9,118 nt of DNA from an uncultured Bryobacterales bacterium (lineage in GTDB: Bacteria; Acidobacteriota; Terriglobia; Bryobacterales; Bryobacteraceae). Shown here piece by piece: positions 1 to 5,288 of the stretch (positions are counted from its first letter, which is position 1; each line of letters begins with the position of its first letter). The DNA is taken from NCBI GenBank assembly GCA_937859895.1, contig CALMAV010000523.1:1289-10406 (forward strand), written 5' to 3'. Made by a program: the position numbers and the translations under genes. The notes beneath the pieces were generated by a model. It was not told where the DNA came from, did not search any database, and worked only from the letters and a program-made list of their open reading frames with translations.

Positions 1-102
1 GGCGTGCCCGATTTCGTCTTCGGCCTTGGGGAAGATGCACTTGTGATTGCCGCCGCGCTGCATGTTTTCTCTTCAGAACGCTCGGTGAAAAGCACCATTT
101 AA
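1..102 (+). CDS. C-terminal end of an unidentified protein (possibly DUF4126-like), 5' truncated
   Basis: Reading frame 1 is open from the first base to a TAA at 100-102, giving 33 residues. The tail contains GVPDFVFGLGEDALVIAAAL, a helix-like hydrophobic stretch with an acidic GED turn, followed by a short polar end. The pattern 'PD-(W/F)-V-x-x-L-x-E-D-A-L-x-I' resembles the C-terminal membrane helix of DUF4126 proteins as I remember them, but 33 residues are too few to be sure. The potassium channel gene begins only 16 bases after this stop on the same strand, so the two may share a transcript. The start of the gene lies outside the window. Confidence 0.5.
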   Translation, partial: GVPDFVFGLGEDALVIAAALHVFSSERSVKSTI

Positions 103-118
103 GTATGGTCCGCTCTAA

Positions 119-1234
119 ATGACGTGGCTGTCCGGCTTAGCGGGATTGCTGATCCTTGCAGCAGTAGCAAGCGATGCCTTTGAGGTAATGCTCCTACCCC
201 GGCGTGTGCGCAGGCAGCTGCGCCCGGTACGCTACTTTTTTCGCCTTAGCTGGGCCGGTTGGTCTAAGATCGCCATTAAGATCAAAAAAGGCCGCCTACG
301 TGACGGCTTTTTGAGCCTATATGGGCCTCTGTCCATGGTGCTGCTGCTATCAATCTGGTCAGCAGGCTTGATCTTTGGTTTTGGTCTTTTAACTTGGGCT
401 GTACAGGCAGATCGAACGCGGTCGGTCTTCACCTCTCTTTACCTGAGCGGCGCTACATTCTTCACGCTCGGTTATGGTGACGTTGTTCCGAAAGATCCAC
501 TAGCCAAAGCTCTCGCAGTCATGGAATCCGGGTCAGGCATGGCTTTCATTGCCGTCACTATCGGATATTTGCCGGTTCTTTACCAGCTTTTCTCCAGACG
601 AGAAGCGAACGTTATCCAGCTGGATGCACGTGCCGGGTCTCCCCCTGTGGCCTGTTCACTGCTCTGCCGGCATAGCGATGGCGAAGCACTCGATGACCTG
701 ACCATGCTGCTGAGAACTTGGGAGCAGTGGGCGGCTGAGCTGGTAGAGAGCCACCTTTCCTATCCCATGCTCAGCTACTACCGTTCACAGCACGATAACC
801 AGAGTTGGCTAGCGGCTCTGACAGCGATTCTGGACAGCTGTGCATTGATCCTTACCGGGCTTAGCGGGGTCCGGACATTTCAGGCTCGCATGACGTTTGC
901 TCTCGGAAGGTTGGCCGCGATTGAGCTATGCCGAGTTTTCCATATGAAGCCGCTTAACTCGCAAAATAACCGTCTTGATTCGGAATCGTTCCTAGCCTTG
1001 GAGGAACGCTTAAACAATTCAGACCTGACATTCAGCGAGCCGGAATCTGCTGAGGAACGATTGGCCTCGCTTCGGTCCACCTACGAACCGTTTGTGCATT
1101 CATTATCCAAGCACTTCATGCTGCCGCTTCCACCCTGGAGCCAGGAGGAAGACGAGTTGGATAACTGGCAGCGGAGCCGGGGTGGAAGCAGGGCGCGGCG
1201 AATACTCGATGCCGCGCCCGTGCAACCGGATTAG
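119..1234 (+). CDS. Two-TM-type potassium channel protein (Ion_trans_2 pore) with a long cytoplasmic tail
   Basis: The 371-residue product is a membrane ion channel subunit, predicted to pass K+ as a tetramer in the inner membrane. Hydrophobic segments lie at about residues 4-24, 68-92 and 133-155. Between the last two is a pore loop ending in the selectivity filter T-L-G-Y-G-D-V-V-P (residues 116-124), a close match to the classic TVGYGD. The pore pair is therefore intact, with an extra N-terminal membrane helix. After about residue 160 comes a soluble tail of about 210 residues. It lacks the Rossmann GxGxxG of an RCK/TrkA-N domain and I do not recognise it. The ATG at 119 has no good Shine-Dalgarno, but no better in-frame start is visible and the first helix begins at once. 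The gene follows the truncated upstream gene by 16 bases and converges on the NYN gene with a 17-base gap. Pore call is firm; gating signal unknown. Confidence 0.88.
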   Translation: MTWLSGLAGLLILAAVASDAFEVMLLPRRVRRQLRPVRYFFRLSWAGWSKIAIKIKKGRLRDGFLSLYGPLSMVLLLSIWSAGLIFGFGLLTWAVQADRTRSVFTSLYLSGATFFTLGYGDVVPKDPLAKALAVMESGSGMAFIAVTIGYLPVLYQLFSRREANVIQLDARAGSPPVACSLLCRHSDGEALDDLTMLLRTWEQWAAELVESHLSYPMLSYYRSQHDNQSWLAALTAILDSCALILTGLSGVRTFQARMTFALGRLAAIELCRVFHMKPLNSQNNRLDSESFLALEERLNNSDLTFSEPESAEERLASLRSTYEPFVHSLSKHFMLPLPPWSQEEDELDNWQRSRGGSRARRILDAAPVQPD

Positions 1235-1251
1235 CTCGCCAAGAGTAGAAT

Positions 1252-2577
1252 TTACTCCGGTTTGCGCTTGCGAGGGCGGCGCACCACCCCTGTCCCGGCA
1301 GCAGCACGCTTTCGAGGTGACGCAACCTTCCTCGGCTTTGGCGGTGGTGGGTTGGGCTCGAAGATGGTCGGTTGGCCTTCCACAATCGGCTGTGGCTCGT
1401 TGTCTTCCTCTTCCAGCAGTGGTTCGGGCTCAGGCTCGGGCAGGGCCGGCGGATAAAACTCTGCACCTAAGTGCACAATAATGCCGCGCTCCTCATCCGG
1501 CTGCGTACGAACAACCGTCTTGTCCTGCGCGTAGTTCAGAAACTCTGAAAATTGCTGAAAGCCATACTGGGCGAGGTTGAAGTTCGGAAACTCCGCTTGC
1601 ATCCAGCCTTCCAGTTCCTCGGCCGTGGCTCCTTCTTCCAGCTCCATGCGATGCGTTTCCAGCATGTCGCGCAGTTGCGGCAATGCTTCTTCAGGGCGTG
1701 GCGCAACCTTCTCCGGACCGTGCGAACCGCCTCGACGCTCAATGATGTAGCGCCCACCTGAACCACTCACGTTTACAAAGTCAGCCTTCTTCAGACGTTC
1801 TACGAAGTCGGAGAAGCTGCCTGCCCCATAAGCGCGCTCGCTAAATGCGGGGTCAAGTTGCAGCATAGTACTTTTCAACAGACCGAGTTGCGGTTGTACG
1901 GCACGGCGCTCAAGTACTTGCAGCGCACGTTCCACCAGTGGCATGGACTGTTCAAGGTCCAGAGGAGCCGGGCGGGCAGTCCGTTCCTTGCGGTCTTTGT
2001 TTCGATCCGGGCGCTCACCACGATCAGGCCGTTCGGCGCGATCAGGCCGATCCCCACGATCCATCCGCTCCCGGCGATCAGGCATCGGTGTTGCAACAAT
2101 CTGGTCGCCGTCGTCCAGCAGCGATTCATAGCTGACAAACTCGTGACAATTCTGTTGCAGGATGGTGCTGGTAAACGCCTTACCGCCCACCACGAAAACG
2201 GTCTTGCCGTACTCCTTCAACTTGTTTACCAGCGGAATAAAATCGCTGTCGCCGCTGACAATGGCAAACGCATTGACATTCGAGTGCGTGAAGGCCATCT
2301 CCAATGCGTCGAGAGCCAGATTGATATCAGCCCCGTTCTTGTCGCCCCGCGGGGACGGTATGCGCTGTACCATCTGCACGGCATTTTCCGCCATCTGTCT
2401 GGTCGCGCCTTCCTGCCGAGCCCAGTTGGCATATGCGAATTTGGCAACGATGTCGCCGCGCTCCTTCAACGAACCAAGGGGTAGCGACACGTCAAATTCG
2501 CGCCGTAGTGTCGATTTCACGCCAATCTCAATGTTGTCGTAATCGACGAACACGGCGATGTTCAGTCTGTCTTGCAT
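1252..2577 (-). CDS. NYN (PIN-like, LabA/DUF88) domain protein with two LOTUS/OST-HTH domains
   Basis: The product is a likely RNA-acting, metal-dependent nuclease of the NYN branch of the PIN superfamily. Numbered from the chosen start, residues 1-155 form the NYN domain with all expected acidic positions: D12 and D14-N15 (VFVDYDN), D84 and D90 (GADINLALD), D110 and D112 (SGDSDF). Residues 167-199 are an Arg/Asp linker with hexapeptide repeats. A first LOTUS/OST-HTH domain lies at about 207-283 (key residues LLKSTMLQLDP, SFSDFVERL, GSGGRYIIE) and a second, more diverged one at about 297-372 (FNLAQYGFQQFSEFLNYAQD). The tail has Glu/Pro, then PPPP, then Lys/Arg-rich stretches. I prefer the ATG at 2577 because NYN domains normally begin about five residues before the VFVDYDN strand and an AAGGA lies 5 bases upstream. 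An in-frame ATG at 2625, also with a GGGAG 10 bases upstream, would add a basic 16-residue extension. LOTUS domains bind RNA in animals; the bacterial target is unknown. Confidence 0.9.
   Translation of the reverse strand: MQDRLNIAVFVDYDNIEIGVKSTLRREFDVSLPLGSLKERGDIVAKFAYANWARQEGATRQMAENAVQMVQRIPSPRGDKNGADINLALDALEMAFTHSNVNAFAIVSGDSDFIPLVNKLKEYGKTVFVVGGKAFTSTILQQNCHEFVSYESLLDDGDQIVATPMPDRRERMDRGDRPDRAERPDRGERPDRNKDRKERTARPAPLDLEQSMPLVERALQVLERRAVQPQLGLLKSTMLQLDPAFSERAYGAGSFSDFVERLKKADFVNVSGSGGRYIIERRGGSHGPEKVAPRPEEALPQLRDMLETHRMELEEGATAEELEGWMQAEFPNFNLAQYGFQQFSEFLNYAQDKTVVRTQPDEERGIIVHLGAEFYPPALPEPEPEPLLEEEDNEPQPIVEGQPTIFEPNPPPPKPRKVASPRKRAAAGTGVVRRPRKRKPE
1981..2079 (-). repeat. Imperfect 18-bp repeats coding Arg/Asp hexapeptides in the NYN-LOTUS linker
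   Basis: Within the NYN gene the codons run DRGDRPDRAERPDRGERPDR, a six-residue repeat of the form (D/E)RPDR(A/G/N). In the DNA the 11-mer CGATCAGGCCG occurs at 2021-2031 and again at 2039-2049, which is an 18-base period. The stretch encodes an uncharged-on-average, arginine-dense linker that is very likely disordered. Such a tract is prone to length change by slippage or unequal exchange. Confidence 0.7.
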
Positions 2578-2704
2578 CAATTTCCTTTTTCCTCCGCCGC
2601 GGTGCTTGTCGATTGCGGTAAGCATGGCGGATCTTCTCCCGGATTAAGCCCAGGTGGTTAGCTTCAACGATCCATCTGCACTAAGTGCATTCGGTAGTGT
2701 CGCG

Positions 2705-2845
2705 TCAACCATCATTTTCGGCATTTGCCGGATTGTTGTACCAATGGCCTGGATTGCCAAGATGAAATGGATCATCAGAACTTTCCGCTTCTTTCGTGAC
2801 TTCACTACCGCAACTTGCGGCGAAGGCACGACTTGGAAGAGCCAT
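2705..2845 (-). CDS. Possible 46-residue small protein, unrecognised
   Basis: An ATG at 2845 opens a frame of 46 codons closed by a TGA at 2705-2707. The product is hydrophilic and ends in a run rich in N, P, H, W and G (PFHLGNPGHWYNNPANAEND), with no membrane segment. In its favour, a perfect TATAAT lies at 2866-2861 on the same strand, so a transcript would start about 8 bases before the ATG, which is nearly leaderless. Against it, there is no Shine-Dalgarno, the third codon positions are only about 31 percent GC (14 of 45 by hand), and two other frames are open over the same bases. I rate it as a candidate only. Confidence 0.22.
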   Translation of the reverse strand: MALPSRAFAASCGSEVTKEAESSDDPFHLGNPGHWYNNPANAENDG

Positions 2846-2860
2846 AGTTACACTGTCCAG

Positions 2861-2866
2861 ATTATA
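2861..2866 (-). promoter_or_regulatory. Candidate -10 box (TATAAT)
   Basis: The minus strand reads TATAAT exactly, inside an AT-rich stretch. A convincing -35 element is not visible at 16-18 bases upstream (the bases there read CATTCT or AACATT). It could drive the small ORF at 2845-2705, or a long leader into the NYN gene. Confidence 0.3.
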
Positions 2867-2914
2867 AAACGATTGGATAAGCAGAATGTTTGGAAGTTTT
2901 CTAATGCACTGAAA

Positions 2915-2944
2915 GCAAAGCGGTGCTGCTGGTGTTTCCTTTGC
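2915..2944 (-). terminator. Weak stem-loop after the first PIN toxin gene
   Basis: Seventeen bases after the toxin stop codon, on the coding strand, GCAAAG (2944-2939) pairs with CTTTGC (2920-2915) around an 18-base loop, followed by TTTCAG. The stem is only 6 bp and the U tract is short, so if it terminates transcription it does so poorly. Confidence 0.18.
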
Positions 2945-2960
2945 AATCCGGATTCGGCCT

Positions 2961-3362
2961 TTACTGGAGAAGAATGCCTAAGAACGCCGCAGGTTTAAGG
3001 ATACGCGGTCCTGCATACTGCCTTAGTTCCAGCAGGTCTTTGTCTCCGGTTACTATATAATCTGAGCGCGATGCTTGGCTGCATTCGAGAATGAAATTGT
3101 CTTTAGGATCGCGTCTCAAAATATCGAGTTGGATGTGGGGAATGACTTGCTGGCTGATCGAAGTCAATATATTGCTCACTCCCGCCAGATCGTCATCGGG
3201 CCAGTGAAACTTACTTTGTAAGACGCGTTTGGTTTCCTCTAGAATTAGGGGCGAGAGCTGAAGTTGAAAAATATTTTGTGCGGCAAGCTCCAAGAGATTC
3301 CCTGGCAGTCCACCGAAGTTAAGTGTGCTCACATAAATATTGGAATCAAGTGTTACACGCAA
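2961..3362 (-). CDS. PIN-domain toxin of a type II TA system (COG1569 type)
   Basis: The 133-residue protein is a small single PIN domain, expected to be an RNase toxin held inactive by the preceding antitoxin. The acidic site is complete: D6 with N8 in the opening strand (TLDSNIYVSTLNFGG), E42/E43 (LILEETKRVL), D85/D88 (RDPKDNFILE) and D107/D109 (VTGDKDLL). The FGG after the first strand and the DPxDN motif place it in the COG1569 'putative toxin component, PIN family' rather than classic VapC. The frame begins with TTG at 3362-3360. The antitoxin stop is 2 bases upstream and no Shine-Dalgarno is visible, so translation probably depends on coupling to the antitoxin. The target RNA cannot be told from sequence. 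Confidence 0.85.
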   Translation of the reverse strand: MRVTLDSNIYVSTLNFGGLPGNLLELAAQNIFQLQLSPLILEETKRVLQSKFHWPDDDLAGVSNILTSISQQVIPHIQLDILRRDPKDNFILECSQASRSDYIVTGDKDLLELRQYAGPRILKPAAFLGILLQ

Positions 3363-3364
3363 AG

Positions 3365-3616
3365 CTATCGGGAGCGTTCCAGACGGTCCGCGTTAATTAG
3401 ATCCACAACCTCATCTGGACTTATGCCGCTGGCCAGGCCGTGTTGCTTACCCTTGGCTACAATGGCCTGAAGTCGAGCGAGTCGTTGAACTTGCAAACCG
3501 GCAAGGACCGCTTCTGACGCCACTTGATCAACACTCTTTTGCTGCTGGGCGGCTTCCTCCTGTAACTGCAAATACACTTTGCTCTCGAAGTGGATGTTCC
3601 CTGCGTCACTGGACAT
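3365..3616 (-). CDS. Antitoxin partner of the COG1569-type PIN toxin
   Basis: The 83-residue protein looks like a small ribbon-helix-helix-type antitoxin. A first beta-like stretch (IHFESKVYLQLQEEAAQQ) is followed by a helix with SVDQVASEAVLAGL (DNA-binding and dimer region), and a C-terminal part KQHGLASGISPDEVVDLINA of the kind that wraps the toxin. The frame is open further upstream to 3688, but I place the start at the ATG at 3616 because AAAAGGA lies 7 bases before it and the RHH strand follows directly. The gene lies 2 bases ahead of the toxin, the usual antitoxin-first order. It probably represses its own promoter together with the toxin. Family assignment rests on pattern and context. 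Confidence 0.78.
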   Translation of the reverse strand: MSSDAGNIHFESKVYLQLQEEAAQQQKSVDQVASEAVLAGLQVQRLARLQAIVAKGKQHGLASGISPDEVVDLINADRLERSR

Positions 3617-3628
3617 AGATGGTTCCTT

Positions 3629-3647
3629 TTCACAGGATAGCTTCACA
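3629..3647 (-). promoter_or_regulatory. Direct repeat TGTGAA overlapping the leader of the first antitoxin gene
   Basis: On the minus strand TGTGAA occurs twice (3647-3642 and 3634-3629), 13 bases apart, just ahead of the AAGGA ribosome binding site. An AT-rich TATATG sits just upstream (3651-3646) and could be the -10 region. RHH antitoxins often bind short repeats next to their own promoter, so this is a candidate operator. The repeat is short and could be chance. Confidence 0.25.
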
Positions 3648-3705
3648 TATAGAAACACGGACTTGGTACTGCTCCGCTGCCGCCTCACACCATGAACGAG
3701 AGCAC

Positions 3706-3770
3706 GGTGGCAAGTCCTCTGGAAGGAGGTGAGTCACAATGAAGTAGGACCGCTTGCCAGAATTGCCACC
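3706..3770. promoter_or_regulatory. Inverted repeat / bulged stem-loop between the two TA operons
   Basis: GGTGGCAA at 3706-3713 is matched by its exact reverse complement TTGCCACC at 3763-3770, with 49 bases between. A second pairing is possible: GGCAAGTCCT at 3709-3718 with AGGAC plus CTTGCC at 3746-3758, a 10-bp stem broken by two extra bases (CG). The two pairings compete for the same left arm. The element lies 33 bases ahead of the second antitoxin start. It could be an operator for an antitoxin dimer or an RNA leader structure; the sequence alone does not decide. Confidence 0.35.
3723..3747 (+). other. Near-perfect Shine-Dalgarno followed by a two-codon ORF (ATG AAG TAG)
   Basis: AAGGAGGTGA at 3723-3732 is complementary to almost the whole 16S anti-Shine-Dalgarno. 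It is followed at good spacing by ATG (3739-3741), AAG and TAG (3745-3747). It is by far the strongest ribosome binding site in the window, yet it leads into only two codons. It lies inside the loop of the bulged stem at 3709-3758. A 16-codon frame that starts at the ATG at 3692 and ends at 3742 also overlaps it. It could be a leader peptide or ribosome standby site for the second antitoxin, or a relic of a lost gene. Confidence 0.4.
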
Positions 3771-3802
3771 AGAGTGAAGGCAACAAGACCGAGGGAGCGC
3801 AT

Positions 3803-4045
3803 ATGACAATTCAGATAAGTCAGCCGGAGCTCAAGGCGTTGATTCAAGAGCGGCTTGAAACTGGTGCTTTCCAGAACGTTGAGGAGGTTTTACTTCAAGC
3901 GCTCAGAGCTTCCGCGCTTGAGGGGAAAGCGGCACTGCCTTCGAATGCAAAGAATCTTGTAGAACTGTTTGCTGCTTCCCCGTTCGCCGGTCTTGACATG
4001 GACTTTGAACGCGACAGCGATACTGGTCGCGAGATCAAACTGTGA
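3803..4045 (+). CDS. Antitoxin (ParD/VapB-like RHH) of the second TA module
   Basis: The 80-residue protein has an N-terminal ribbon-helix-helix region of ParD type (MTIQISQPELKALIQERL, then TGAFQNVEEVLLQALRAS). Its C-terminal peptide (about 55-80) has the SPFAGLDMDFERD...GREI pattern that VapB-type antitoxins use to occupy the VapC active site. It should bind the toxin and repress its own operon. The ATG at 3803 has GGAG 5 bases upstream. The last four bases, GTGA, are shared with the start of the toxin gene, so the two are translationally coupled. Naming it VapB or ParD-like is a matter of nomenclature; the antitoxin role is well supported. Confidence 0.87.
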   Translation: MTIQISQPELKALIQERLETGAFQNVEEVLLQALRASALEGKAALPSNAKNLVELFAASPFAGLDMDFERDSDTGREIKL

Positions 4046-4485
4046 CGAGGTATCTAGTTGATACCAACATCCCATCAGAACTGACCCGTCTGAGACCGGA
4101 CGAACACGTGACCGCCTTCCTAGACGAGGCCGGGAAAGAAAACCTCTATCTCAGCATACTGACTTTGGGTGAAATCTGTAAAGGAATTGCCCAGCTTCCC
4201 GCCAGCAAACGTCGTAACGAATTGCAAGAGTGGCTGGATTCGATCCTTCGACCTTGGTTCGAAGGTCGTATTCTTCCGGTCACGGCCACCATCGCCGAGC
4301 GTTGGGGTCAGTTGGCTGCACAGGCCAAACATCACGGATTTCCCTTGTCTGTGATTGACGGACTCCTAGCCGCGACCGCTCTCAAGCAGGAGCTCACTCT
4401 TGTGACTCGCAACGTGAAGGATTTTGCCGGGCTCGGCCTTCACATCCTAAATCCTTGGGAGAGTGGAACCAAAGTCTTTCGCTAA
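4042..4485 (+). CDS. vapC: VapC-type PIN-domain ribonuclease toxin (FitB subgroup)
   Basis: The 147-residue protein is a full-length VapC/FitB-type toxin, a Mg2+-dependent RNase that cleaves RNA when free of antitoxin. Active-site residues are all present: D7 with N9 (YLVDTNIPSEL), E44 (LYLSILTLGEICKGI), D106 (VIDGLLAATA), and the closing N124/D127 (VTRNVKDF). The ending LHILNPWE is typical of this subgroup. Translation starts at GTG (4042-4044), overlapping the antitoxin TGA by four bases. Compared with the PIN toxin at 2961-3362, it has VIDG in place of DPKDN and TRNVKDF in place of TGDKDLL, so the two modules are not recent duplicates. The RNA target is unknown. Confidence 0.92.
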   Translation: MTRYLVDTNIPSELTRLRPDEHVTAFLDEAGKENLYLSILTLGEICKGIAQLPASKRRNELQEWLDSILRPWFEGRILPVTATIAERWGQLAAQAKHHGFPLSVIDGLLAATALKQELTLVTRNVKDFAGLGLHILNPWESGTKVFR

Positions 4486-4537
4486 CCCGCTCCCCGGAAA
4501 GGTCATTACCCTGTCCGCTCCTCTTTGCTTGAGCGTT

Positions 4538-4561
4538 CCCTGTCGGCGTGTATCCGCAGGG
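4538..4561 (+). other. Hairpin downstream of vapC
   Basis: CCCTG plus CGG (4538-4546, one bulged T) pairs with CCGCAGGG (4554-4561) around a 7-base loop. No T run follows on either strand, so it is not a clear intrinsic terminator. It may stabilise the toxin mRNA end or be chance. The rest of the 167-base gap (4486-4652) shows no gene and no recognisable promoter. Confidence 0.2.
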
Positions 4562-4652
4562 CTGCTGCGTTGCCACTCGATTCCCGCATTCTTTAAGCGA
4601 CATAACACCACTTCCCCCGACCACAGGCCTACACTATTGAAAAGCTCATCCC

Positions 4653-5288
4653 ATGCCAGAAGAAACATTCAACGAACCCCGGATCGCCCTCAACCGAATC
4701 TATACACGAGCAGGTGACACGGGACAGACTCAGCTGGTAGGTGGCCAGCGTGTGCCGAAGCATGTGCTTCGCATTGAGTGCTATGGGACCGTGGACGAGC
4801 TCAATTCGTTTGTCGGCATTGCGCGCGTGACGTCGCAGGGACTCGCTTCGGCGTACCTGAAGCTGCATGCATTTGCGGCTGTTCTCAAACGTGTCCAGCA
4901 CGAGCTGTTCAATCTCGGATCGATTCTAGCTACCTTACCGGCCGACGTTCAACCCCATCAGGCACGCATCACCCAGGGCGACATAGATCAATTAGAGCGC
5001 GAGATCGATTCAGCTAATGAGGAACTGCAGCCGCTGCGGTCTTTCGTGCTTCCGGGCAGCAGCCGTTTAGATGCTGAACTGCATGTTTGCCGTACCGTGT
5101 GCCGTCGTGCGGAACGCCTGCTGGTTCTGTTAGCTGAAGACGAAGAAGTGCCAGCCGAGGCGGTTCAGTATCTCAATCGCTTGAGCGACGCTCTCTTTGT
5201 CTGGAGCCGTTGGGCGAACCACGTGGTAGGTGCGCCGGAGACACTGTGGGAACCAAACGCTGCGGCCAGCGCCCATCCTCATGACTGA
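4653..5288 (+). CDS. PduO-type cob(I)alamin (corrinoid) adenosyltransferase
   Basis: The enzyme (EC 2.5.1.17) moves the adenosyl group of ATP to Co(I) corrinoid to make adenosylcobalamin, the cofactor of methylmalonyl-CoA mutase and other B12 enzymes; the family is trimeric and cytosolic. The 211 residues match the PduO/MMAB type in length. The N-terminal ATP loop is IYTRAGDTGQTQL (residues 16-28), then GTVDELNSFVG (45-55), the key basic cluster VCRTVCRRAERLL (145-157) and the C-terminal helix YLNRLSDALFVWSRW (173-187). It differs slightly from the usual TRTGDxGxTxL. The ATG at 4653 has only a poor ribosome binding site, but the next Met is far inside. Its end overlaps the MFS gene by 8 bases, so the two are likely one transcript. 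No cobalamin riboswitch is visible upstream. Confidence 0.93.
   Translation: MPEETFNEPRIALNRIYTRAGDTGQTQLVGGQRVPKHVLRIECYGTVDELNSFVGIARVTSQGLASAYLKLHAFAAVLKRVQHELFNLGSILATLPADVQPHQARITQGDIDQLEREIDSANEELQPLRSFVLPGSSRLDAELHVCRTVCRRAERLLVLLAEDEEVPAEAVQYLNRLSDALFVWSRWANHVVGAPETLWEPNAAASAHPHD

Larger units (their letters stand above)
2626..2960. other. 335-base stretch between the NYN gene and the first TA module, no firm gene
   Basis: The stretch includes the 5' leader of the NYN gene and the region downstream of the first PIN toxin. It holds a perfect 5-bp hairpin TGCAC-TAA-GTGCA at 2677-2689, a TTGACG hexamer on the minus strand at 2708-2703 that could be a -35 element for the NYN gene (its partner -10 is poor), a minus-strand TATAAT at 2866-2861, and a 10-base palindrome AATCCGGATT at 2945-2954. 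GC is low in its right half (27 of 60 by hand count for 2881-2940). Three overlapping open frames cross it, and none has family similarity I recognise. Confidence 0.5.

Noticed and set aside
1981..2079. Repeats considered as a CRISPR-like array
   Set aside because: The repeats are 11-18 bases without unique spacers, and the periodicity is explained by a hexapeptide coding repeat.
1858..2484. Long plus-strand open frame (208 codons) opposite the NYN gene
   Set aside because: It lies wholly antisense to a gene with clear NYN and LOTUS motifs; its translation is low-complexity and matches nothing I know.
2644..2829. Minus-strand frame of 61 codons ahead of the NYN gene
   Set aside because: No known family; start context is weak. 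An internal ATG at 2775 has only a GGA-like site. It overlaps the other candidate small ORF, and neither is proven.
2945..2954. Perfect palindrome AATCCGGATT downstream of the first toxin as a binding site
   Set aside because: A single 10-base palindrome has no partner elsewhere in the window and no gene start nearby; chance is a fair explanation.
2654..2998. Plus-strand frame of 114 codons starting with GTG between the NYN gene and the first toxin
   Set aside because: No ribosome binding site, no recognisable family, runs antisense into the toxin end, and its composition is unlike the neighbouring proteins.
4486..4652. Cobalamin riboswitch ahead of the adenosyltransferase
   Set aside because: The gap is short and I cannot find the B12 box or the conserved core; the only structure is a small bulged hairpin.
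4463..4717. Plus-strand frame of 84 codons spanning the vapC-adenosyltransferase gap
   Set aside because: It overlaps both real genes out of frame, and the translation is rich in Ser, Arg and Pro as expected of a shadow frame.
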